Assembly (NCBI GenBank): GCA_000153145.1
Contig: CH672415.1
Coordinates: 189,854 to 253,853, forward strand
Length of the DNA stretch: 64,000 nt
Direction: 5' to 3'
From: a marine actinobacterium PHSC20C1
GTDB taxonomy: Bacteria; Actinomycetota; Actinomycetes; Actinomycetales; Microbacteriaceae
Positions 36,426-44,966 of this stretch are shown in pieces. A model generated the notes under the pieces. That model was not told where the DNA came from. It saw nothing but the letters and a program-made list of their open reading frames with translations, and made no database searches. Both the position numbers and the translations under genes were made by a program. Position 1 is the stretch's first letter; each line of letters starts with the position of its first letter.

Positions 36426-36451
36426 CCTGTCTGGGAGCAGACCCAGACAGG
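36426..36451 (+). promoter_or_regulatory. Hairpin overlapping the infB ribosome binding site
   Basis: CCTGTCTGGG (36426-36435) pairs perfectly with CCCAGACAGG (36442-36451) around a 6-nt loop. The last three bases of the stem are the first three of the AGGAG site (36449-36453), 4 nt before the infB GTG (36458). Formation of this stem would partly bury the ribosome binding site of IF2. There is no U-run, so a terminator is less likely. Confidence 0.68.
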
Positions 36452-36457
36452 AGAAAT

Positions 36458-39250
36458 GTGGCTGCCAAACCACGCGTACACGAAGTCGCCGCCGAAGCAG
36501 GCGTCGATAGCAAGGCTGCACTAGCGAAGCTCAAAGAAATGGGCGAATTCGTTAAAGGCCCATCGTCGAGCATTGAACCACCCGTCGCACGACGGCTAAA
36601 GGCTGCTCTCGAAGCAGACGCCGCGAAAGCCCCAGCAGAGCCAGAGAAGCCTAAGGCTGCTCCCAAGGCCGCGCCCAAAGCTGCGCCGAAGCCGAAGACC
36701 CCAACACCAAGCGCTCCCACCCCGGCGGTCGTTGCAGAAGAAGCTCCGGCTCCTACTCCAGCGCCCGAGCCGAGTCACGAACCAGAAGAGGGCGCGGCAC
36801 CCGCACCTTTGACTGTCGCTGAGCGTCAGGCGCAGGCACTGGCCGCCGAGAAGGCTTTGGCTGCTGAAAAGGCATCCGCTGAATCAGGCGCGAAGCCCGA
36901 AGGTAACGCAGCTGCGACCCCGAGTCCTTCTGCTGTTCCTCGTCCGGGCACGCCCCGTCCGGGAAACAACCCCTTCGCCTCGAACCAAGGAATGGGGCGC
37001 CCCGCTGCAAGCGGTGGTGGCAATAGTTCCATTCCCCGTCCGGGCGCACCGCGTCCCGGTCTTCCCCGTCCGGGCGCTCCTCGCCCAGGCACTGCTCGTC
37101 CTGGCTCAGTTCGTCCGGGCGCTCCGCGTCCCGGCGGTCCTGGCCAGAGCGCACGTCCAGGCGGCTTCGGTCAGCGCCCAGGTGGTCCAGGTGCCGGCGG
37201 CGGTCAGCGCCCCGGTGGAGCTGGTGGAGCCGGTGCTCGCCCAGGTGGAGCACCAGGAAACAACTTTGGTCCTAACCGTCCGCCAGGCGGCGGTCGCGGT
37301 CGCGGTCCAGGTGGAGGTACAGCAGGTGCCTTCGGTCGCGGTGGCGGAAAGAGCAAGGCACGCAAGTCGAAGCGGGCGAAGCGGGCAGAATTCGAACTGA
37401 GAGAAGCACCTTCGCTTGGTGGCGTTAGCGTCCCCCGCGGAAATGGCAAGGAAGTAATTCGCCTTCGCCGTGGCGCATCGATCACCGACTTTGCCGACAA
37501 GATCGACACAAGCCCCGGAAACCTCGTCACCGTACTGTTCCACTTGGGACAGATGGCGACGGCAACGGAGTCTCTCGACGAGGCAACGTTCGACATCTTG
37601 GGTGAAGAGCTCGGCTTCAAGATCGAAATGGTTTCGCCAGAAGAAGAAGATCGCGAACTGCTGCTCGGCTTCGACATGGACCTCGATCAGGAACTCGAAG
37701 ACGAATCAGAAGACGAACTCGTAATTCGCCCTCCCGTTGTCACGGTCATGGGTCACGTCGACCACGGTAAGACCAAGCTGCTTGACGCTATCCGTAATGC
37801 CAACGTTGTTGCTGGCGAAGCCGGTGGCATCACGCAGCACATCGGTGCCTACCAGGTTGTCAAAGAGCACGATGGCTACGAACGTCCAATCACGTTCATT
37901 GACACCCCCGGCCACGAAGCGTTCACCGCTATGCGTGCTCGTGGTGCTCAGGTCACTGACGTCGCGATCCTCGTGGTTGCCGCCGACGACGGAATTATGC
38001 CCCAGACGGTTGAAGCACTCAACCACGCTCAGGCAGCAAACGTTCCGATCGTTGTCGCAATCAACAAGATCGACAAAGAGGGTGCAAACCCGGCCAAGGT
38101 ACGCCAGCAGCTCACCGAATTCGGCCTCGTTGCCGAAGAATACGGTGGAGACACCATGTTCATGGACGTCTCGGCGCTCAACAAGATCGGTATTACCGAG
38201 CTTCTTGACGCTGTGCTCCTGACGGCGGATGCCGGACTCGACCTGCGCGCAAATCCCAACAAGGATGCTCGTGGTGTTGCGATTGAAGCCAAGCTCGACA
38301 AGGGCCGCGGTGCAGTTGCTACCGTGCTCATCCAGTCGGGAACGCTTTCGGTCGGAGACCCGATCGTTGCGGGAACCGCCTATGGCCGTGTTCGTGCAAT
38401 GTTCGACGAGAATGGCGATTCAGTCCTCAAGGCTGAGCCGTCGCGTCCCGTTGCTGTACTCGGTTTGACCTCGGTTCCCAAGGCCGGCGACGTGTTCTTG
38501 GTTACCGACGATGACCGCATGGCTCGTCAGATCGCCGAAAAGCGTGAAGCAGCAGAGCGCAACGCACTGCTGGCACGTAGCCGCAAGCGCATCAGCCTCG
38601 AGGACTTCACTAAGGCCCTCGAAGATGGCAAGGTCGAATCGCTCAACCTCATCATCAAGGGTGACGTTTCGGGTGCTGTTGAAGCCCTCGAAGAGTCGCT
38701 CCTCAAGATCGACGTTGACGACTCGGTTCAGCTGCGCATCATCCACCGCGGTGTTGGTGCCGTTACCGAGAGCGACATCAACCTCGCAACCGTTGACAAT
38801 GCCATCATCATTGGATTCAACGTTCGCCCCGACCCGAAGGCACGCGAACGTGCCGCTCGCGAAGGTGTCGACGTTCGTTTCTACTCGGTCATCTACGCCG
38901 CACTCGAAGACGTCGAGAACTCGCTCAAGGGCATGCTCAAGCCAGAGTTCGAAGAGGTTCAGTCTGGTGTTGCCGAGATCCGCGAGATCTTCCGGTCATC
39001 CAAGGTCGGAAACATCGCTGGTGTCATCGTGCGATCGGGAACGATCACGCGAAACGCCAAGGCTCGAGTTATTCGCGAAGGCGTCGTCGTTGGCGACAAC
39101 CTCGCGATCGACTCACTGCGTCGCTTCAAGGATGACGTCACTGAGGTCCGTACCGACTACGAAGCTGGTATTGGTCTTGGTAAGTTCAACGACATCCAAA
39201 TCGGTGACGAGATCGAGACAATTGAAATGAAGGAAAAGCCGCGAGTTTAA
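36458..39250 (+). CDS. infB: Translation initiation factor IF-2
   Basis: A 930-residue IF2. The N-terminal IF2_N module ([27 protein letters not shown]) is followed by an Ala/Pro/Lys linker. A Pro-Arg-Gly region (about 165-300) built of RPGAPRPG-like units comes next, then a second IF2_N helix set. The GTPase domain has GHVDHGKT (Gly432), DTPGHEAF and [13 protein letters not shown], and C-terminal domains bind initiator tRNA. GTG at 36458 is set by AGGAG; the overlapping ATG at 36456 is out of frame. The RPG region is DNA-repetitive but in frame throughout. Confidence 0.97.
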   Translation: MAAKPRVHEVAAEAGVDSKAALAKLKEMGEFVKGPSSSIEPPVARRLKAALEADAAKAPAEPEKPKAAPKAAPKAAPKPKTPTPSAPTPAVVAEEAPAPTPAPEPSHEPEEGAAPAPLTVAERQAQALAAEKALAAEKASAESGAKPEGNAAATPSPSAVPRPGTPRPGNNPFASNQGMGRPAASGGGNSSIPRPGAPRPGLPRPGAPRPGTARPGSVRPGAPRPGGPGQSARPGGFGQRPGGPGAGGGQRPGGAGGAGARPGGAPGNNFGPNRPPGGGRGRGPGGGTAGAFGRGGGKSKARKSKRAKRAEFELREAPSLGGVSVPRGNGKEVIRLRRGASITDFADKIDTSPGNLVTVLFHLGQMATATESLDEATFDILGEELGFKIEMVSPEEEDRELLLGFDMDLDQELEDESEDELVIRPPVVTVMGHVDHGKTKLLDAIRNANVVAGEAGGITQHIGAYQVVKEHDGYERPITFIDTPGHEAFTAMRARGAQVTDVAILVVAADDGIMPQTVEALNHAQAANVPIVVAINKIDKEGANPAKVRQQLTEFGLVAEEYGGDTMFMDVSALNKIGITELLDAVLLTADAGLDLRANPNKDARGVAIEAKLDKGRGAVATVLIQSGTLSVGDPIVAGTAYGRVRAMFDENGDSVLKAEPSRPVAVLGLTSVPKAGDVFLVTDDDRMARQIAEKREAAERNALLARSRKRISLEDFTKALEDGKVESLNLIIKGDVSGAVEALEESLLKIDVDDSVQLRIIHRGVGAVTESDINLATVDNAIIIGFNVRPDPKARERAAREGVDVRFYSVIYAALEDVENSLKGMLKPEFEEVQSGVAEIREIFRSSKVGNIAGVIVRSGTITRNAKARVIREGVVVGDNLAIDSLRRFKDDVTEVRTDYEAGIGLGKFNDIQIGDEIETIEMKEKPRV

Positions 39251-39262
39251 CTCGTTGGCTTA

Positions 39263-39329
39263 TGACGGCACCTTGGTCAGGAAGCGGAGCTACGCACGCT
39301 TCGCAAGCTTCCTGACCAGGGTTCCGTCA
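39263..39329 (+). terminator. Long infB-rbfA intergenic hairpin
   Basis: TGGTCAGGAAGC (39274-39285) pairs perfectly with GCTTCCTGACCA (39307-39318). An outer TGACGG/CCGTCA pair (39263-39268 with 39324-39329) extends it across a small internal loop. No U-tract follows. It sits 48 nt before rbfA and may terminate or process the infB transcript. Confidence 0.65.
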
Positions 39330-39376
39330 ACGCCTCAGTTAAACTCGAGGCAGCAAAAGTTATAGAAGGAGTAGAG

Positions 39377-39880
39377 ATGGTTGACGCAGCTCGCGCGGCG
39401 AAAATGGCCGACCGCATCAAAGTGATTGTTGCGAAGACGCTTGAGCGTGGCATCAGAGATCCGCGACTTGGATTTGTCACGATCACTGACGTTCGCGTAA
39501 CTGGTGACCTGCAGCATGCCTCAGTCTTCTTCACTGTTTATGGCACTGACGAGGAGCGCCTCGACAGCGCAGCAGCACTCAAGTCAGCGACCGGCCTTGT
39601 CCGCCGCGAGGTAGGCAAGAACCTGACAGCCCGCTTGACCCCATCAATCGAGTTCATTCCTGATGGAATTCCCGAGAACGCAGCTCTTATCGATTCGCTC
39701 CTCACGGAGGCGCACGAGCGCGACGCGTCGATCGGTTCGCTCAAGCAAAACGCTTCCTACGCTGGCGATGAAGATCCCTACGTCAAGCCTCGTGATTTCG
39801 CCGCCGAGGAAGAAGCTGCAGGATTCGACGATGACGACGATGACGACGACGACGCCGTCTACGTGAGCAAAGACGACTAG
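39377..39880 (+). CDS. rbfA: Ribosome-binding factor A
   Basis: A 167-residue RbfA with a clear GAAGGAG site 8 nt before ATG. The KH-like fold spans about residues 5-115 (KVIVAKTLERGIRDPRLGFVTITDVRVTGDLQHASVFFTVY read in two parts). It assists 16S rRNA 5'-end maturation. A C-terminal extension of about 45 residues ends with nine consecutive Asp, encoded by a GAC/GAT tract (about 39827-39853), longer than the family core. The stop codon shares a CTAG with the convergent mutY stop. Confidence 0.95.
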   Translation: MVDAARAAKMADRIKVIVAKTLERGIRDPRLGFVTITDVRVTGDLQHASVFFTVYGTDEERLDSAAALKSATGLVRREVGKNLTARLTPSIEFIPDGIPENAALIDSLLTEAHERDASIGSLKQNASYAGDEDPYVKPRDFAAEEEAAGFDDDDDDDDDAVYVSKDD

Positions 39881-40770
39881 GGCAACTCGAAGTCAGATTT
39901 GTTCTGCACGGCGAGCCCATCAGCTAGTAGGCCGGCAAGCGCGCGCTCACGCTGCTCAGCATCGGGCCAGACCTGCGCTATCTCGCCTGCCGTCACTGGC
40001 ACATCACTCGCTCTTAGCTCTGCAAGGATCAGGCCGCGCACTTGCCGATCTGAGCCCTCGAATCGTTTCTGAACTGCTTGGCGCTTTCCTTCAAAGGGCG
40101 GGTAACCCCTGGCCCGCCACTGGCATAGCTCGCGCACTGGGCACTCATCGCACAGCGGCCGCTTAGCGGTGCAGACGATTGCGCCAAGTTCCATGACAGC
40201 GGCGTTCGTCAATTGTGCTGCGACGGGATCTTCCGGGAGCAATAGTTCCATAGCAGCAAGATCTCGCCTCGTCGATGGAGGGCCAGCTTCGCCCTGTCCT
40301 GCGACCGCCCGTGCGATAACCCGCCGAACATTGGTATCGACGACCGGGTGGCGATGTCCGTAGGCGAACGCCGCTACGGCCCGCGCGGTGTAGTCTCCGA
40401 TTCCCGGTAGCGCAAGGAGTGACTGGACATCTTCCGGCACGGTGCCGTCATGGTTCTTCGTAATTGCTGTGGCTGCCGCATGCAAATTGAGTGCTCGTCT
40501 GGGGTAGCCAAGACGCTCCCACGCCCGCACGGCCTCTCCCGGACTGTCCGCCGCAAGTGCAGCCGGCGTCGGCCAGCGATCTAGCCACTGCTCTAGCCGC
40601 GGAATGACGCGTGCGACAGGCGTTTGTTGGAGCATGATTTCGCTAACCAGGATGCCCCACGCGCCGAACCCGTCGTGACGCCAGGGCAGGTCGCGACCAT
40701 GCTCGTTGAACCACTCTCGAGTCACGAGCGAGAATTCGGCGAGATTGGGCGCCGAGTTATTAGTTGTCAC
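39877..40770 (-). CDS. mutY: A/G-specific adenine glycosylase
   Basis: A 297-residue MutY that removes adenine opposite 8-oxoguanine. The catalytic Glu lies in SEIMLQQTPV, the helix-hairpin-helix is LPGIGDYTARAVAAF, the catalytic Asp is in VVDTNVRR, and the [4Fe-4S] ligands are C-x6-C-x2-C-x5-C (CTAKRPLCDECPVRELC). GTG 40770 is chosen with an AAGG site; ATG 40800 is possible but deeper in panE. It lacks the long MutT-like C-terminal domain of E. coli MutY and ends instead in a short winged-helix-like segment (VTAGEIAQVWPDAEQRERAL). It overlaps panE by 11 nt. Confidence 0.93.
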   Translation of the reverse strand: MTTNNSAPNLAEFSLVTREWFNEHGRDLPWRHDGFGAWGILVSEIMLQQTPVARVIPRLEQWLDRWPTPAALAADSPGEAVRAWERLGYPRRALNLHAAATAITKNHDGTVPEDVQSLLALPGIGDYTARAVAAFAYGHRHPVVDTNVRRVIARAVAGQGEAGPPSTRRDLAAMELLLPEDPVAAQLTNAAVMELGAIVCTAKRPLCDECPVRELCQWRARGYPPFEGKRQAVQKRFEGSDRQVRGLILAELRASDVPVTAGEIAQVWPDAEQRERALAGLLADGLAVQNKSDFELP

Positions 40771-41767
40771 GTTTGAGTGCCTTGAAACGCGCGGCCACAT
40801 CCTCTGAACTAAAGAAGTTTCCCGTTTCTTCTACCGAGTGAACGAGCTCGACCATGAGGGCATTCACCGCGGCGGCACGCTTGACCGCAGTGGCGGAACG
40901 AACGACGGCGCCGTTGAGGGCATCCACTTCGTTTGGTTGACCGCGGCGGATACTTTGCAGCGTGGATCCGGGATTCGGGGTGCGGCCCATCCACGTGCTC
41001 ATGAGCCAAGGAAGCAGCTGGCCAACCCAGAGGGGAGATCGGGAGAAAGCGCGAAGTCGGCGATGGGAGAGCCCCTGCACCGTCTCGAAGTGGATGCCGC
41101 TGGCAAGCCCAATCTGCACAGTTTCACGCATGCTCGCGGTCATTATTGTGCGCAGCGCGCGATCCGCCACCACGGCTTGAACGCTAAGCCCCGTGATCGC
41201 AGGCAGTGCATTGACCTGATTGATGACGAGTTTTGTCCACTGGGCCCCTCGAAAATTGGGCACCGCGGTAGTCGGCATTACTGAGTTCAGGATGTGCGCG
41301 GCGTACCGCGCAGGCACATCGTTCTCGCCCGCGACTCCGAGGTAGCTGGGCCCTGCGGCAGTGATGTGGATCGTGCCGGGAGAAAGAAATGACGATGCAA
41401 ACGTGGCGAGACCGCCGATAATGTCCGATCGCGGTGATGCTCGTTGGGCGATGGCGAGCGAGTCGAGCCCGTTCTGAAATACTACGACCGGTACGTTGCG
41501 GATGTACTTGATATTCTCGCGGAGCGCACGTTCGGCATCGTGGGCTTTCGTGGCCACAATGACGAGTTCGTTGACCCTGGTGAGGGTTGCGGCAGCCCGC
41601 ATTCGCGACGTGCTTTCGCCCCAAGCGCCCGTGAGCGTGAGTCCTGAACGTCGGATGCTCTGCAGGTGAGCTCCGCGGGCAGTTACCTCGACATCATTGC
41701 CAGCGCGAGCAAGCAGCGATGCTATTGCGCCGCCAACGGCACCCGCCCCAATAATGCCGATTCGCAT
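40760..41767 (-). CDS. panE: 2-dehydropantoate 2-reductase (ketopantoate reductase)
   Basis: A 335-residue ApbA/PanE-family reductase. The N-terminal Rossmann motif is GAGAVGGAIASLLARAG (residues 7-23). Next come VVFQNGLDS and the C-terminal domain with KLVINQVNALPAITGL and EVDALNGAVVRSA, where the lysine, asparagine and glutamate of the family active site fall. It reduces ketopantoate to pantoate for coenzyme A synthesis. A TAGACT hexamer sits 6 nt before ATG, so the mRNA is predicted leaderless. It lies upstream of mutY in one two-gene operon, antisense to the translation block. Confidence 0.88.
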   Translation of the reverse strand: MRIGIIGAGAVGGAIASLLARAGNDVEVTARGAHLQSIRRSGLTLTGAWGESTSRMRAAATLTRVNELVIVATKAHDAERALRENIKYIRNVPVVVFQNGLDSLAIAQRASPRSDIIGGLATFASSFLSPGTIHITAAGPSYLGVAGENDVPARYAAHILNSVMPTTAVPNFRGAQWTKLVINQVNALPAITGLSVQAVVADRALRTIMTASMRETVQIGLASGIHFETVQGLSHRRLRAFSRSPLWVGQLLPWLMSTWMGRTPNPGSTLQSIRRGQPNEVDALNGAVVRSATAVKRAAAVNALMVELVHSVEETGNFFSSEDVAARFKALKRDN

Positions 41768-41773
41768 AGCCGA

Positions 41774-41779
41774 AGTCTA
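41774..41779 (-). promoter_or_regulatory. -10 hexamer TAGACT of leaderless panE-mutY mRNA
   Basis: On the minus strand TAGACT ends 6 nt before the panE ATG at 41767; no ribosome binding site is present. Confidence 0.58.
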
Positions 41780-41902
41780 AGCGCACTGCACAACGATCTG
41801 GTTGGGCGCTCCGTAGGACGCAATACGTACATCTAGTGGAACAGAATTGGCTAAAGTTGGTTGGCTGCCCATTCGGGGCCGCTAGGTCGTGGAGGGACGG
41901 TT

Positions 41903-42838
41903 ATGGCTAAGCCGCCGCGCAATCCTGCTAGCGGGATTTTGTTTGTCGACAAACCCCAGGGAATTACTAGCCACGGTGTTATCGCCCGAGCTCGCGCATC
42001 CGTTGGCACTCGTAAGATCGGCCACGCAGGAACGCTCGACCCCATGGCGACTGGCCTTCTTGTTTTGGGGGCGAACAACGCGACACGACTGCTGACCTAT
42101 TTCGTTGGCTTAGATAAGCAATACTTGGCAACCATCCGCCTCGGCGCGTCGTCGAATACTGATGATGCCGAGGGTGAGCTCTCACCTGCAGCGGATGCCG
42201 CGGCGATAGCGGCAATCAGCGATGAAGCCATTGCCGCAGCCGTCGCCGGACTGACCGGCCCCATCATGCAGCGCCCGAGTTCGGTGAGTGCAATCAAGGT
42301 CGATGGCAAGCGAGCGTACACTTTGGCGCGCTCTGGCGAGGAAGTCGTGTTAGCGGAGCGGGCGGTAACGATCTCAGTTTTCGACATTCTTGAAATTGAG
42401 CGCGCGGAATTCATCGACGTGAGGGTGCGAGTCGATTGTTCGTCCGGCACCTACATCCGGGCTCTAGCCCGTGACTTGGGAGGTGTGCTGGGAGTCGGGG
42501 GACACCTCACGGCGCTGCGGCGTACGAGAGTCGGACCATTCGAGGTATCGAGAGCGAGCGTGCTCGACGATGATCTTGCTGGGCAGCTGGTTTCCCCTGC
42601 AGCGGTCGCTGGCGAACTCTTTGAAAGTGTGGAGCTCGATGATCAGAGCGCTTTCGAGCTATCGCGCGGCAGGCAGGTTCCGCTCGGGGCCGTTGGCACG
42701 GGCCCGATTGCGGTCGTGAACTCAGTTGGCCGCCTGATCGGCCTCGCCGAAGTGGTTGATGGGCGCACTCGCATCCTGTCTAATTTTCCTGCGGATGCCG
42801 TAGCCGTTTCGCAAGAGGGCGAGCCTAGCGATGGTTGA
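41903..42838 (+). CDS. truB: tRNA pseudouridine(55) synthase
   Basis: A 311-residue TruB. ATG 41903 follows GGAGGGA by 5 nt. The catalytic Asp lies in HAGTLDPMATGLL near residue 45, with KPQGITSH before it, the substrate loop PSSVSAIKVDGKRAY, and VDCSSGTYIRALARDLG. A C-terminal PUA-like region follows. It isomerises U55 in the T-loop of tRNAs. Its end overlaps a small membrane-protein gene by 8 nt. Confidence 0.95.
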   Translation: MAKPPRNPASGILFVDKPQGITSHGVIARARASVGTRKIGHAGTLDPMATGLLVLGANNATRLLTYFVGLDKQYLATIRLGASSNTDDAEGELSPAADAAAIAAISDEAIAAAVAGLTGPIMQRPSSVSAIKVDGKRAYTLARSGEEVVLAERAVTISVFDILEIERAEFIDVRVRVDCSSGTYIRALARDLGGVLGVGGHLTALRRTRVGPFEVSRASVLDDDLAGQLVSPAAVAGELFESVELDDQSAFELSRGRQVPLGAVGTGPIAVVNSVGRLIGLAEVVDGRTRILSNFPADAVAVSQEGEPSDG

Positions 42839-43199
42839 GTGGTTTGTCTGGGTCCAGATTGTGATTGCGGCGGTCGCTGGCGTTACCGCGGTCATCGTCG
42901 GTTTCGCTGGAGTCAAACCGAATGACTACACACTGGGAGCCACCCTTCTCGTCGAAGCACTTTTGGCCGTGCAGCTGGTGATGGCCGTTATTGCGCCCGC
43001 ATTCGGCAATGTCGCCACCGGCAGCGCCTTGGAGTTCTGGATTTATCTAGTTTCGGCGATTCTGATTCCGCCGGCCGCGGTGATGTGGGGGCTCATCGAG
43101 CGCAATCGCTGGAGCACTGTTGTACTGGGTGTCGCGTGCCTGTCGATCGCTGTAATGGTCTATCGCATGAGCCAAATCTGGTTTGTGCAATTGGCCTAG
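42831..43199 (+). CDS. Small four-helix membrane protein
   Basis: A 122-residue protein with four predicted membrane helices and short loops and no recognised enzymatic motif. ATG 42831 lies inside the last codons of truB, so it is translationally coupled. A second small membrane protein gene follows 24 nt later. I do not recognise the family. The position between truB and ribF suggests a conserved housekeeping neighbour, but no function can be given. Confidence 0.8.
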   Translation: MVEWFVWVQIVIAAVAGVTAVIVGFAGVKPNDYTLGATLLVEALLAVQLVMAVIAPAFGNVATGSALEFWIYLVSAILIPPAAVMWGLIERNRWSTVVLGVACLSIAVMVYRMSQIWFVQLA

Positions 43200-43210
43200 G
43201 CCAGAACGCC

Positions 43211-43216
43211 TAAAGT
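43211..43216 (+). promoter_or_regulatory. -10 hexamer TAAAGT
   Basis: TAAAGT ends 7 nt before ATG 43224 and no Shine-Dalgarno is present, predicting a leaderless transcript for the small membrane protein and ribF. Confidence 0.5.
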
Positions 43217-43223
43217 TGATTCG

Positions 43224-43637
43224 ATGACTAGCAAGATTTCTTCTACAGCCTCTGGCGTTGGTCGCGTGCTCATCGCGATCTACGCGGTGATGGCGCTTGG
43301 CGCTACAGCGCGTTCGGTGTTCCAAATTGCTACTAAGTTCAGCGAGGCTCCACTGGCTTATGTGCTCTCAGCGCTTGCCGGACTTGTCTATATTGTTGCA
43401 ACTGTTGCGCTTGTTCGTTCGGGCCGGCGCTGGTTTCGGGTTGCGTTGGTAGCGATCGCTTTTGAACTTGTTGGAGTCGTAACGATCGGCACTCTCAGTG
43501 TTGTGGATGCCGTACTATTCCCGGCAGATACCGTCTGGTCATCGTTCGGCGCCGGTTACCTTTTCGTGCCTCTCGCACTTCCGATTCTTGGCCTCCTCTG
43601 GCTCTATCGGGTGCGAAGTTCTCAGGAGAATCGCTGA
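43224..43637 (+). CDS. Small four-helix membrane protein
   Basis: A 137-residue polytopic protein with about four helices, a basic SGRRW loop between helices 2 and 3, and a charged C-terminus. Its last bases contain AGGAGA, which serves as the ribF ribosome binding site, so it is likely co-transcribed with ribF. It shares size and topology with the preceding small protein but not obvious sequence. Function unknown. Confidence 0.8.
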   Translation: MTSKISSTASGVGRVLIAIYAVMALGATARSVFQIATKFSEAPLAYVLSALAGLVYIVATVALVRSGRRWFRVALVAIAFELVGVVTIGTLSVVDAVLFPADTVWSSFGAGYLFVPLALPILGLLWLYRVRSSQENR

Positions 43638-43638
43638 C

Positions 43639-44595
43639 ATGGATTTGTTTGAATCGGTTGAGGCGGTGCCAGCGGGCTATGGTCGGGCAGCGGTCACGAT
43701 TGGCAAGTTTGACGGTGTCCATGGTGGACATCGGGCTGTGCTCGCGAGACTGCGACAGATTGCGGATGAGCGTGGCTTGCGTTCGGTCGTCGTGACTTTT
43801 GATCGCAATCCTATGAGCTTGTTGAAACCTGAGCTGTGTCCGCTGCCTCTGATCAGCAAGGAACAGAAGCTTGAACGGCTGGCATCAACAGGCATTGACG
43901 CGACTCTCATGCTCACGTTCGATCGGGCATTGAGCGAGGTAAACGCCGAGGACTTCGTGGCGACGGTACTCGCTGGGGCTCTCGATACCGGGGTTGTGCT
44001 TGTCGGCGCGGACTTCCGTTTCGGGGCGCGTGGCGCTGGTGACGTCGAGCTGTTACGCGAACTAGGTGTCCGGCACAATTTCGAAGTTGTTGTCGTTGGC
44101 GATATCGAACTCGAAGCGGGACGTCGAATTTCTTCAACTTTCGTGCGGGAGTTGCTCGCGGAGGGCCAGGTTGCCGAGGCTAGTCGCATCCTTACTGCAC
44201 CCCACTCTGTGCGCGGCATTGTGGTACTTGGTCAACAGCGGGGTCGCGAACTTGGGTATCCGACGGCAAATTTGCAACCGGTGCCTGAAGGCTTTATTCC
44301 TGCAGATGGGGTGTACGCAGCCTGGCTTGTGATCGACGGCACGCGCTTTGCGGCCGCGGTTTCAATCGGTAACAATCCGACATTTGAGGGAGTGGCAGAG
44401 AAGCAGGTTGAAGCTCACGCCCTCGACCAAGATTTTGATATCTACGGCAAGCGAGTGGAGATCGAATTTGTGGAGTTTATCCGAGGGATGGTGAAGTTCT
44501 CTTCCGTGGATTCCCTCGTGGAACAAATGTGTATTGATGAAGAAACGACAAGGACTATTTTGGGCGTCCAAGCGAAAGCGACGCCCAAGAGGTAG
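43639..44595 (+). CDS. ribF: Bifunctional riboflavin kinase/FAD synthetase
   Basis: A 318-residue RibF making FMN and then FAD from riboflavin. ATG 43639 is set by AGGAGA 9 nt upstream; earlier in-frame starts lie inside the previous gene. The N-terminal nucleotidyltransferase has TIGKFDGVHGGHR and RISSTFVRELL. The C-terminal flavokinase has GQQRGRELGYPTANLQP, the expected PTAN motif. The 3' end folds into a hairpin with a GAAA-type loop. Confidence 0.95.
   Translation: MDLFESVEAVPAGYGRAAVTIGKFDGVHGGHRAVLARLRQIADERGLRSVVVTFDRNPMSLLKPELCPLPLISKEQKLERLASTGIDATLMLTFDRALSEVNAEDFVATVLAGALDTGVVLVGADFRFGARGAGDVELLRELGVRHNFEVVVVGDIELEAGRRISSTFVRELLAEGQVAEASRILTAPHSVRGIVVLGQQRGRELGYPTANLQPVPEGFIPADGVYAAWLVIDGTRFAAAVSIGNNPTFEGVAEKQVEAHALDQDFDIYGKRVEIEFVEFIRGMVKFSSVDSLVEQMCIDEETTRTILGVQAKATPKR
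44560..44588. terminator. Hairpin at the ribF 3' end
   Basis: TTGGGCGTC (44560-44568) pairs with GACGCCCAA (44580-44588), and an inner GC-GAAA-GC can stack in the loop. It lies in the last ribF codons, between ribF and a convergent small gene. There is no downstream U-run. Likely a convergent terminator. Confidence 0.55.
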
Positions 44596-44606
44596 AGATC
44601 CTCGGA

Positions 44607-44876
44607 TTACCCCTTGATCAGCTTGCTGAGGGGAACTTTGACGCCGTTCTTGAGATTCTCAACTACGTCATCGGGAACGTCGCCGACGAGGGGCAGGTTG
44701 AGATCTTTCGCCCAATTGGCGATGGTGTCGAGAATCGTGTCGGTGTCTAGGCCCTGAAGCGTGGGCTGAATACCTTCCCAAATAGGTTCGAGCGCATTGA
44801 GGTCTAAACCTTTGCCTTGAACTAGGCCGCTGACGACATCGCCGATATCACCGAGGTCGAATCCGCTGTTGCCCAT
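44607..44876 (-). CDS. Small conserved-looking acidic protein
   Basis: An 89-residue protein. ATG 44876 is chosen over the upstream GTG because AGGGAGA lies 5 nt before it. The sequence is leucine- and aspartate-rich with helical periodicity (DVVSGLVQGKGLDLNALEPIWEG read in parts) and has no signal peptide, cysteine or membrane helix. It is divergent from the MFS gene and convergent with ribF. I do not recognise a family with confidence. Confidence 0.72.
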   Translation of the reverse strand: MGNSGFDLGDIGDVVSGLVQGKGLDLNALEPIWEGIQPTLQGLDTDTILDTIANWAKDLNLPLVGDVPDDVVENLKNGVKVPLSKLIKG

Positions 44877-44953
44877 GAGTGTCTCCCTGAAGTCCGGCCG
44901 ACACGAATTGTCGACGATTGCCACCATCGTAGAGGGAGTGGGTTAACTGGCCG

Positions 44954-44959
44954 TAGACT
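44954..44959 (+). promoter_or_regulatory. -10 hexamer TAGACT of leaderless MFS mRNA
   Basis: TAGACT ends 7 nt before the ATG at 44967; no ribosome binding site. Confidence 0.52.
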
Positions 44960-44966
44960 CGTTCGA

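Noticed and set aside
36940-37330. Short DNA repeats that look array-like
   Set aside because: They are in-frame codons for RPGAPRPG-type repeats in the IF2 linker, not a CRISPR array; unit lengths vary and there are no unique spacers.
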